The notes under the pieces were generated by a model. That model was not told the DNA's origin. It saw only the letters and a program-made list of their open reading frames with translations, and did no database searches. Source: a virus. Taken from it: a stretch of 33,204 nucleotides of DNA. The position numbers were made by a program, and so were the translations under genes. Of this stretch, positions 8,546 through 14,403 are shown one piece after another. Position 1 is the first letter of the stretch, and the number at the start of each line of letters is the position of its first letter. The stretch is taken from positions 1 to 33,204 of the IMG/VR virus record IMGVR_UViG_3300029448_000193, one strand, 5' to 3'.

Positions 8546-9165
8546 GTGATGCAATGCGTAAGCTCCAGGTCAAGATAGGCGCTGCTGAAGATGGTGAGTT
8601 CGGTCCTAATACAGCTCGGTCAATAGCCAAATTTTACGGTCTATCTCCAGAACGTGGAGCCCATTTGTTGGGCCAGGCTTCACATGAAAGTGGCAATTTT
8701 AAACGCAGCAGAGAAAATCTAAACTACAGCTGGAAGGGTCTGATGACGACATGGCCTACCCGGTTTACAAGTGTAGCAGAGGCTAGAGAATACCACAGAC
8801 AACCTAGCAAAATAGCTAGAAAAGTCTATTTGCGCAGTTCGCTCGGCAATGAAACTGAGGACGATGCAGAGCTCTTTATCGGCAGGGGCTGGCTGCAATT
8901 AACAGGCAAAGCAAACTACCAATCCTTCGCGTCAGAGATGAGTGTGCCAGAAGTCCTGACAGATCCTAGCCTGGTAGAGGAAGAGTACGCCTTTGAAACA
9001 GCGCAATGGTTCTTTGACAAGAACGGATTGTTTAAGCTGGCAGACGAGGGTGTCAGTGAAGAGATCATCAAGAAGATCACACGTAAAGTAAACGGCGGTT
9101 TTCACGGTCTAGACGATAGGATTAGCAAGACAAAGAAAATTTACAGATGGCTCATGGAAGCGTGA
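8542..9165 (+). CDS. endolysin, GH19 chitinase-like muramidase
   Basis: The start at 8542 is chosen because GGGAAGAAATGA places a ribosome site next to it and overlaps the holin stop. The 207-aa product starts with a short segment reminiscent of peptidoglycan-binding repeats (KIGAAEDGEFGPNT) and continues as a GH19-type catalytic domain: HLLGQASHESGNF with the likely catalytic Glu49, ELFIGRGWLQLTGKANY, and a final ITRKVNGGFHGLDDR. These enzymes cleave glycan strands of the cell wall at lysis. There is no signal peptide, so export depends on the holins upstream. It is the last rightward gene before the attachment/integrase region. Confidence 0.93.
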   Translation: MSDAMRKLQVKIGAAEDGEFGPNTARSIAKFYGLSPERGAHLLGQASHESGNFKRSRENLNYSWKGLMTTWPTRFTSVAEAREYHRQPSKIARKVYLRSSLGNETEDDAELFIGRGWLQLTGKANYQSFASEMSVPEVLTDPSLVEEEYAFETAQWFFDKNGLFKLADEGVSEEIIKKITRKVNGGFHGLDDRISKTKKIYRWLMEA

Positions 9166-9175
9166 TTTTTGGCTT

Positions 9176-9496
9176 GGGTCGCGACTCACGGGTCGCGTTT
9201 GGGTCGTGTGCAGTGGTGTGTCGTGCGTGTATAACTGCGCGCTATTGACATAGATTTGCCTTAATTGTATGAAAATCGCGCACTACCGCACATTTATTTT
9301 CGGTTACCGCCCCCGGGTCCGATCCGTGTATTGTGAGCGCGTTTATGTCCATAGCTCTAGGAGCAAGGAACACATACTATGCAAGCTAAGTAATTGCAAT
9401 AGTTAAATAAAAATGCCGGCATTTCTGTTGCTACACGGGTCTAAGTACCTAAAGGAAAAGGAGAAAAAAAGGGGGCTGGGTCGCGTTTGGGTCGCG
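9176..9496. repeat. clustered GGGTCGCG repeats in the lysin-integrase gap; attP candidate
   Basis: The 439-base gap between endolysin and integrase contains GGGTCGCG at 9176, 9190, 9478 and 9489 plus GGGTCGTG at 9201. A 17-bp unit, GGGTCGCGTTTGGGTCG, occurs exactly at 9190-9206 and 9478-9494. CCCCCGGGTCC occurs at 9310-9320 and 9521-9531. Between the clusters lie a 14-bp palindrome AAATGCCGGCATTT (9411-9424) and a 25-base all-purine tract (9451-9475). Two groups of short repeats around a central stretch beside int is how arm sites flank the core in many attP regions. The core itself cannot be identified without the host junctions. I see no ORF worth calling in the gap. Confidence 0.5.
9245..9273 (+). 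promoter_or_regulatory. sigma70-type promoter candidate in the attP region
   Basis: TTGACA (9245-9250), 17 bases, TATGAA (9268-9273). It fires toward the integrase but about 330 bases before it, with the hairpin at 9506-9533 in between, so its transcript might be a short untranslated RNA. Sequence match only. Confidence 0.45.
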
Positions 9497-9505
9497 AAGA
9501 AAACC

Positions 9506-9533
9506 GTGGACCCGGGAAAACCCCCGGGTCCAC
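9506..9533. terminator. strong GC-rich hairpin upstream of the integrase promoter
   Basis: GTGGACCCGGG and its exact complement CCCGGGTCCAC form an 11-bp stem around a six-base loop AAAACC. No long T tract follows on the + strand (ACTTGTAAT), so it is a weak intrinsic terminator by that test. It would still block read-through from the lysis genes into int, or could be a recombination-related structure. Confidence 0.5.
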
Positions 9534-9535
9534 AC

Positions 9536-9580
9536 TTGTAATTGATCGTTAGTGCATCTATATTTGACATAATTAGTCAA
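9536..9580 (+). promoter_or_regulatory. integrase promoter with repressor operator
   Basis: A promoter TTGTAA (9536-9541), 17-base spacer, TATATT (9559-9564) is followed at 9564-9580 by the perfect palindrome TTGAC-ATAATTA-GTCAA. The same 17-bp arrangement lies between cI and cro and before the exonuclease gene. The operator covers the end of the -10 and the expected start of transcription, so bound repressor should block int. The ribosome site GGGAG precedes the ATG at 9605. Confidence 0.65.
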
Positions 9581-9604
9581 GCAACCTTAACGGGAGAATA
9601 CAAG

Positions 9605-10726
9605 ATGCGTTTATCAGTAAAGTTTTGGAAGTCACGTAAGAAAGCTAACAAGGCTGCGTACCTGGTTAATTATCGAGGTCAGCAAAACTTCTTTTACACA
9701 GAAGGTGAGGCAGAGCGCTTCATTGCTCAGTTAGAAGTTGAGGGTACTGGAGATTTTTCTAAGGCTTGGGATTGGAATGTTTCCAAACTTTCTCAAGAGT
9801 TCTTTGCGCACATCGACGATAAGCTGCGCAATGGATTGGTGAGTAAAAGCTGGCACGATGACAAGACCCGGCACACAAAGCTCTTCTTAAAGCTAACACT
9901 AAACGATGCTCCAATTCTAAAAGCTAAAGTGCGTGAAATCTCAGACGGCATGATGGCTCTTCAGCTCATCAAGCAGATTGCTGAAGGACGCTCAAAGAAA
10001 ACAGTCGAGAATATTATTGGATCACTCATTGCACTCTTTGACTTTTCAAAGTTGTCAGGTTGCCGTCAGAGTAACCCGGCGAGAGGGCAAAAGCTTACTG
10101 GAGTTATGAAGTCAGCAGATGCTTACGAAGTTGAGCGCATCCAGCCAAATGTCGTAAGCAAGATCTTAGATAATTTAGATGATGAGTGGCGCTTGATTGC
10201 ATTTTTTGCGTTGGCTACTGGTCTGCGCCAGGGTGAGCAACGTGCTATCACCTGGGGCGACATTGACTTCAATGCCGATGAGGTTCGCGTTAACAGAGCG
10301 TACAAGCACTGTGGAGCGCTTGGCTGTCCTAAGACTACAAAAGGGAAGCGTAAGCTTGACCTTGAGCCCGGTCTAAAAGGTGAGCTGCAAGAACTGTACA
10401 TGCGCAGTGGAAGACCCGCTGATACTGAGCTTGTGTTTCCGAGCCAAGGCAGAAACATTGAGAAGCGTAAGTTTCAGCGCCGCCTTAAAGCAGCCTGTGA
10501 CGCAGCAAACGTACACCCGATTCGTTGGCATGACTTGCGCCACTTCTTTGCGTCCAATCTTCTCCAGGAATATCCTGGCGATGTTTGGAGAGTATCCAAT
10601 ATGATGGGCCACCGTGATGTTAACACAACCACACGGATTTATGGTCACTGGATTGAAGAGGAGAAGGACAAAGCGGAAGCTCTTGCCCGGATGTCGAGCA
10701 AGTTCTCCCGTTTCGCAAAAGGTTAA
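9605..10726 (+). CDS. int: tyrosine-family site-specific integrase
   Basis: A 373-aa recombinase that would insert phage DNA into the host chromosome at an attachment site. The start ATG at 9605 has CGGGAG nine bases before it; the upstream in-frame extension crosses the operator and is rejected. The N-terminal third is the arm- and core-binding part. The catalytic domain shows Arg208 (ATGLRQGEQRAITW), a lysine in PKTTKGKRK, HDLRH (His309, Arg312), MMGHRD (His336) and nucleophile Tyr346 in RIYGHW. All catalytic positions are present, so it should be active. Its last four bases overlap the 3' end of the opposing excisionase-like gene. Confidence 0.95.
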   Translation: MRLSVKFWKSRKKANKAAYLVNYRGQQNFFYTEGEAERFIAQLEVEGTGDFSKAWDWNVSKLSQEFFAHIDDKLRNGLVSKSWHDDKTRHTKLFLKLTLNDAPILKAKVREISDGMMALQLIKQIAEGRSKKTVENIIGSLIALFDFSKLSGCRQSNPARGQKLTGVMKSADAYEVERIQPNVVSKILDNLDDEWRLIAFFALATGLRQGEQRAITWGDIDFNADEVRVNRAYKHCGALGCPKTTKGKRKLDLEPGLKGELQELYMRSGRPADTELVFPSQGRNIEKRKFQRRLKAACDAANVHPIRWHDLRHFFASNLLQEYPGDVWRVSNMMGHRDVNTTTRIYGHWIEEEKDKAEALARMSSKFSRFAKG

Positions 10727-10935
10727 TTAGAAGGAAGCGCCTGGCTTGGCGCTTCCTCCCCCCGTATTATTTTATCCAAAACAATTTTTGGAACGTAGAC
10801 CGTCTTTCCAAGTTTCAAAGTGTGTATCTCATCACGCTTTAACAGTCTTCGTGTTCGCTCATAATTCGCCCGCGAAACATCGCCAAACAAAAACTCTGAA
10901 GCCTGACTGATCGTCATTAGGTTGGCTTCCATCAT
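10723..10935 (-). CDS. excisionase-like small HTH protein
   Basis: A 70-aa basic protein read leftward, last in the recombination operon. It contains a winged/MerR-like helix-turn-helix (MTISQASEFLFGDVSRANYERTRRLL) and then KLGKTVYVPKIVLDKI, typical of DNA-binding proteins that bend DNA at attachment sites or of AlpA-like regulators. The start ATG at 10935 overlaps the upstream stop (TGATG); a GTG at 10944 is the only alternative. Convergence with int and co-expression with Erf/exonuclease suit an excisionase made on induction. A transcriptional regulator remains possible. Confidence 0.6.
   Translation of the reverse strand: MMEANLMTISQASEFLFGDVSRANYERTRRLLKRDEIHTLKLGKTVYVPKIVLDKIIRGEEAPSQALPSN
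10732..10757. terminator. hairpin between convergent int and excisionase-like gene
   Basis: AGGAAGCGCC and GGCGCTTCCT form a 10-bp stem with the loop TGGCTT, directly after the int stop. It lies within the 3' coding end of the opposing gene. There is no T run on the + side, so termination may be partial. Confidence 0.55.
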
Positions 10936-11303
10936 CACGCCCACGGGTCTGTTTGTTTTTCTCGCGGCGCAGTGTTGTATGTTTGGTTGACAACATTTCC
11001 AACCGCTTCGCTTTGTTCCCTAGGTTCGTTTACAAAGAGGCTAATGAAAGCGACTTTTGGAAAGTCTTTGATCTCTTGTGCATGATTGCGCTCAGCAATT
11101 GTGACTCCGATCTCTACTCCAGCAGCGTGGAGCTCTCGATGCAATCGCTCACAGATATCTTTCTGATCTTGTGTCATAGGTTGATAACGTCCTGCATTGT
11201 CATCCCAACGGGTACGCATATTAACGTATGCAGTTGCTCTGTATTCACGATCAGGTGAGAGAGTTTGTTTTGTTTTAAAACTTGATTTTGAAAAGTGCGG
11301 CAT
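10935..11303 (-). CDS. unknown protein of the recombination operon, SSB-like tail
   Basis: A 122-aa soluble protein between Erf and the excisionase-like gene. Motifs visible: PDREYRATAYVNMRTRWDD near the start and FPKVAFISLFVNEP near residue 90. It ends in KQTDPWA, an acidic-aromatic tip loosely like single-strand-binding protein tails. I do not recognise the family. Start and stop overlap both neighbours (TAATG, TGATG), so it is translated with them and probably serves recombination. A single-strand-binding accessory role is only a guess. Confidence 0.6.
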   Translation of the reverse strand: MPHFSKSSFKTKQTLSPDREYRATAYVNMRTRWDDNAGRYQPMTQDQKDICERLHRELHAAGVEIGVTIAERNHAQEIKDFPKVAFISLFVNEPREQSEAVGNVVNQTYNTAPREKQTDPWA

Positions 11304-11929
11304 TAGCGTCTTTCTCCAGTGTTTAATTTATCCCAATGCTGCTGGTAAAAGTCCTTTAGTTCAGCCGTGAGTTCACGACTATATTCCTGTAAAGCCTCGC
11401 GTTGCACAGTTGTATCTGTGGCCCATTTTTTAATTTGGTAAACTTCTTTTGATCCTTTTATAAAAGCCTTTTGCTTATCCACCCAGATGCGCCATTCTTG
11501 ATCATTACTTGGAATATCTGGGGATACATCGTGGTGAGTATGCTTTTGAGCATCAACATTGCGCTGATGCTTTTCGATCTCGTTTACAGATGCGTACTCA
11601 CCGCCATGTAGCCCTAACGCCGCCAAGGCGCGTCCTATGGCACTAGTTTCACAGTTCTCTATCGCTGCGCCCTTGTTGATGTTTGTGCTTCCCCGGATCT
11701 CTTCAGCGTATCCAGAGCTGACGCAGAAACCCGTCTTGTCGCGAATAAAAGCTTTGATCAGTACCGTCTTACCGTCATTAATTATCAGCTCTGTCTCGAT
11801 CCCTAGATTTAAGCCAACGTGATTCCTGAAAGCTTCAACTCTCTGGCCAACCATTGAGTACTGTTTTCCGCCTTGCACCCTGACTTTAGACATACTTGTG
11901 ATTGCGGCCTGGATTTCTTTTACGTCCAT
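11303..11929 (-). CDS. erf: Erf-family single-strand annealing recombinase
   Basis: 208 aa. The N-terminal 120 residues carry Erf-type features: an early hydrophobic helix, FIRDKTGFCVSSGYAEE, then AAIENCETSAIGRALAALGL, the hallmark end of this Rad52-like domain. Such proteins coat single strands made by a phage exonuclease and anneal them, circularising DNA and allowing replication by recombination. The C-terminal 80 residues are helical and charged (KQKAFIKGSKEVYQIKKW). The start overlaps the exonuclease stop (TGATG), the classic exonuclease-annealase pairing. Confidence 0.88.
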   Translation of the reverse strand: MDVKEIQAAITSMSKVRVQGGKQYSMVGQRVEAFRNHVGLNLGIETELIINDGKTVLIKAFIRDKTGFCVSSGYAEEIRGSTNINKGAAIENCETSAIGRALAALGLHGGEYASVNEIEKHQRNVDAQKHTHHDVSPDIPSNDQEWRIWVDKQKAFIKGSKEVYQIKKWATDTTVQREALQEYSRELTAELKDFYQQHWDKLNTGERR

Positions 11930-12888
11930 CAGTGAACTCCCCAGAATTTCTTTGCTTCATCGAGATATGATTGTGGTTGATTCCAATACAGTTCATGCCA
12001 ATTAGGACTGACTAATCCTAACAGTTCCTCTTTGTCTTGAGCTGCGCGGAGAATGTTCTCAGTCGTTTTGTGATGACTTGAGATTTTATCTACAACGTCC
12101 TGGAGAAAGTCATCTCGAAGTTCCGGCGCATTCTCAGGTGTAAAAATTCTGTAGTCTGATGCATTCGCGTAAACAAGGAAGGGGGGCTGATGACCATTCA
12201 GCGCCCAGAACCCGGCACACTGAAACACGTTGTTCATATCCCAGCTCATGGACGATAAAGATGTTGGAAGATAATTAGTAGTCCAACCGTGCTTATTTTT
12301 CGGAGCGTACTTTGACCATTTTGTTTTGAGATCTCCCCTGCGCCCATAATCGGGCAGAGTGCAGTGAGGCACAGCATTCCCTGGCAAAGTATCGAGAAGC
12401 TCTATTTCACCTATAATCCTATTGTCTTTTGCCATTGCCTCTTTGAGGCCCATGATTGAATTTTCGATCACCAAAGGCAGCTCTTCACAGTATTTGTCTC
12501 GCTTACAGTGATCCAGCTCTAGCTCATCAGGCGTGGAACCCATTGGCTGATACTCACGCAGCTCTTTCACTGCCATTTGGGTACACTCAGCAATGCTAAG
12601 AGTAGAGCCAAACTCATCAGGAATTAGATGCATATCACAAAATGTCTGAGTTGTTCTACCAGACTGCATGTTTGCTGAGGTCTGAGATCCAAGAGCTGCA
12701 ATGACTGATCTTGCGGCTTCTCTTTCGTCTGCAGAGCTGTCCTGATCTTTAATTACCTTCCAGGCTTCATTGATTTTTGGGCGCACATGCACCTTCTCAA
12801 AGAAGTTTCGAGAACGATCTTTTGAGCGTGGATTGCTGTGATGAAAATAATTGTGACGAACTGACCAGTGCGGCAAGCTGTGTAACAT
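11929..12888 (-). CDS. PD-(D/E)XK phage exonuclease
   Basis: 319 aa. A GAGG eight bases before the ATG at 12888 decides the start; a TTG seven codons upstream is less likely. The nuclease core shows GEIELLD (about residues 160-166) followed by GRRGDLKTKW (182-191), the E...D-x-K pattern, and later MNNVFQCAGFWALNGHQPPFLVY, the Q-x-x-x-Y/W-like helix and strand of YqaJ/lambda-Exo relatives. It would degrade one strand at a duplex end to feed Erf. It leads a leftward operon whose promoter overlaps an operator (12932-12948). Confidence 0.82.
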   Translation of the reverse strand: MLHSLPHWSVRHNYFHHSNPRSKDRSRNFFEKVHVRPKINEAWKVIKDQDSSADEREAARSVIAALGSQTSANMQSGRTTQTFCDMHLIPDEFGSTLSIAECTQMAVKELREYQPMGSTPDELELDHCKRDKYCEELPLVIENSIMGLKEAMAKDNRIIGEIELLDTLPGNAVPHCTLPDYGRRGDLKTKWSKYAPKNKHGWTTNYLPTSLSSMSWDMNNVFQCAGFWALNGHQPPFLVYANASDYRIFTPENAPELRDDFLQDVVDKISSHHKTTENILRAAQDKEELLGLVSPNWHELYWNQPQSYLDEAKKFWGVH

Positions 12889-12917
12889 ATCGTGAACCTC
12901 GGAAATCAACCCTGGAT

Positions 12918-12948
12918 TACGATAAGACTACTTGATCTTTCCTGTCAA
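12918..12948 (-). promoter_or_regulatory. recombination-operon promoter with repressor operator
   Basis: Reading leftward, TTGACA (12948-12943) is followed after 17-18 bases by TTATCG/TATCGT as a -10. The + strand here reads C-TTGAT-CTTTCCT-GTCAA-G (12931-12949), one mismatch from the TTGAC-N7-GTCAA operator, covering the -35. Bound repressor should silence exonuclease, Erf and the excisionase-like gene together. Confidence 0.65.
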
Positions 12949-12971
12949 GGTACATGACTTAAAAAATTAAC

Positions 12972-13634
12972 TTAAACCCATTTAACATGCATCCCTCTCA
13001 AGGTTGGTCTATAAACGATAGATACAACCGGACTTGCCCATTCCAATTCCATCTCACGCATGGCTTCATCATTATAAGGTGAATATATTGTGTAGAGGCC
13101 TCGAGGCTCTGGGTACAGTTCACCACCTTGCAGATTATCGTCACCTTTAATTTTTATAAGGCACACTTGTTGAAAACATTCTTTGCTCACATAAGAATTT
13201 TCGATGGGATCTCGCAGCATGAAACTAAAGGTGTCATTCCACAAGTGCTCATACCCTACATCTTTTGAATCAGCAAGAAGTGTACTTACTGTCCAGTGCA
13301 TTGCGACGAAATCTGAGTTGTAGTAATCGTGTGCGTAAATATAACCGCACGGTGTGCATTTACCATCTTTCATACACGGCAATCTCGTTGCCTTTGCATT
13401 TTCGTCAACATTCCCCCTGGCAACAATTGGAATTGGATTAACTTTAAATAGGATTTCTTGAACAGTGCAACCAAGGATAGCCGCGTATCTTTCCGCATCT
13501 GAAACAGAAAGAGAAACTTTAGCATGAATTTGACGAGACAGTGTTTCGGGGGTCACGCCGATTGCAGCTGCGACCTCTCTCTTTGTCATTCCAGACATTT
13601 TTATTCGTGCTTCTAAATTATTTTCCATAAACAT
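12972..13634 (-). CDS. CI-like lysogeny repressor
   Basis: A 220-aa XRE-type DNA-binding protein transcribed away from cro. An AGAGG eight bases before ATG 13634 sets the start; an ATG at 13667 would place an operator inside the gene. The helix-turn-helix is at residues 16-38 (MTKREVAAAIGVTPETLSRQI). The C-terminal part has a Cys-rich turn (PCMKDGKCTPCGYIYAHD) and a beta-rich end (CLIKIKGDDN, LYTIYSPYNDEA, SPVVSIVYRP). I cannot find the Ala-Gly cleavage site or the Ser/Lys pair of S24 repressors, so RecA-stimulated self-cleavage is doubtful. Position opposite cro and the shared operators support its role as the master repressor. Confidence 0.82.
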   Translation of the reverse strand: MFMENNLEARIKMSGMTKREVAAAIGVTPETLSRQIHAKVSLSVSDAERYAAILGCTVQEILFKVNPIPIVARGNVDENAKATRLPCMKDGKCTPCGYIYAHDYYNSDFVAMHWTVSTLLADSKDVGYEHLWNDTFSFMLRDPIENSYVSKECFQQVCLIKIKGDDNLQGGELYPEPRGLYTIYSPYNDEAMREMELEWASPVVSIVYRPTLRGMHVKWV

Positions 13635-13646
13635 TTTATAAGCCTC

Positions 13647-13663
13647 TTGACTAAAATAGTTAA
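13647..13663. promoter_or_regulatory. operator O1 at the cI start
   Basis: TTGAC-TAAAATA-GTTAA, one mismatch from the palindrome TTGAC-N7-GTCAA, with C and G flanks also symmetric. It ends six bases upstream of the AGAGG-ATG cI start, so it overlaps the expected cI transcription start and would give autorepression. Confidence 0.7.
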
Positions 13664-13672
13664 GCATATTTT

Positions 13673-13702
13673 TTCCTTAAGGAACTAGACAAAATAAGTC
13701 AA
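13673..13702. promoter_or_regulatory. operator O2 and central palindrome in the cI-cro region
   Basis: O2 is TAGAC-AAAATAA-GTCAA (13686-13702), one mismatch from consensus, again flanked by C and G. TTCCTTAAGGAA, a perfect 12-bp palindrome, lies at 13673-13684 between O1 and O2. Rightward, TAGACA (13686-13691) with TACATA (13710-13715) could serve cro; leftward, TTGTCT (13692-13687) and TATGCT (13668-13663) could serve cI. Both promoters would be covered by the operators. Confidence 0.6.
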
Positions 13703-13722
13703 GCTATGATACATATTACGTT

Positions 13723-13935
13723 ATGACACTTGATGAATTTAGAAAGTCGAACGGCTGGTCGTACTCGGAGTTAGCTAGACAATTGGGCGCAAGCCACGCA
13801 ACAGTTGCAAGACGTTGGTGCTTAACTAAAAATCATAAGGATAAAACTATTCCCTCGTCAACATTTATGAACCGGATAGTAGATAAATCTATGGGCAAGG
13901 TTCAGCCAAATAGTTTTTACATGGGCGAGAATTGA
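13723..13935 (+). CDS. Cro-like early regulator
   Basis: A 70-aa protein with a helix-turn-helix near residues 12-33 (WSYSELARQLGASHATVARRW). It starts the rightward operon opposite the repressor, where Cro proteins compete for the same operators. No ribosome binding site precedes the ATG (GATACATATTACGTT) and there is no other early Met. With TACATA ending seven bases upstream of the ATG, the mRNA may be leaderless. It overlaps the next gene by one base (TGATG). Confidence 0.75.
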   Translation: MTLDEFRKSNGWSYSELARQLGASHATVARRWCLTKNHKDKTIPSSTFMNRIVDKSMGKVQPNSFYMGEN

Positions 13936-14396
13936 TGCGTGAGAAGGTTTATTGTGGAATTGATCCCGGCTATGTAACAGGCGGCATATCTATTGTTTCT
14001 GGCGATTGGGCGCAGGTTTACGATTTGCCTGTTTTTGAATCGGGCGGTATAAACTGCCACGAGCTGGATCATATCCTCAACAGTACAAGCATAGATTTTG
14101 TAGTGATTGAAAAGCAGGGCGCTAGACCCATGCAAAATGCCAGCTCTACTTTCAATCTTGCAATGGCTTACGGTCAGATCCTGGGATGCCTACAGATGGT
14201 AGGTCTACGACATGAGATCCATTCTCCTCACGCGTGGAAAAAAAAGATGCGTGTGACCAAGGACAAAGATTACGCAAGACAACTAGCTATCCAACAGTTT
14301 CCCAAGCTTGCCACTGATCTCAAGCTCAAGAAGCATGAGCATAGAGCTGAAGCATTGTTGCTTGCAGCATACGCTAGAGAGCTGGACCGTGGCTGA
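13935..14396 (+). CDS. RuvC-like Holliday-junction resolvase
   Basis: A 153-aa RNase H-fold nuclease. Acidic residues expected in the active site are visible: Asp10 in CGIDPG, Glu59 in VVIEKQGARPMQN, and a C-terminal KKHEHRAEALLLAAYA helix where His136/Glu139 stand in for the usual Asp pair. It would cut branched DNA produced by Erf recombination or trim replication intermediates before packaging. The start ATG follows GGGCGAGAATTG. It sits in the early operon directly before the methyltransferase, whose frame may begin within its last codons. Confidence 0.85.
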   Translation: MREKVYCGIDPGYVTGGISIVSGDWAQVYDLPVFESGGINCHELDHILNSTSIDFVVIEKQGARPMQNASSTFNLAMAYGQILGCLQMVGLRHEIHSPHAWKKKMRVTKDKDYARQLAIQQFPKLATDLKLKKHEHRAEALLLAAYARELDRG

Positions 14397-14403
14397 CAAA
14401 CTC

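Noticed and set aside
9245-9261. TTGAC at 9245 as another repressor operator
   Set aside because: The partner half is TGCCT, not GTCAA; it reads better as a plain -35 element.
9310-9330. T-arm-like CCCCGGGTCCGATCC as a tRNA or tRNA-end attachment core
   Set aside because: No acceptor, D or anticodon arms can be folded around it; kept only as a remark under the attP finding.
10953-11258. 101-codon + strand frame opposite the recombination-operon unknown gene
   Set aside because: The minus-strand gene has coupled overlaps at both ends; the + frame has no ribosome site or motif.
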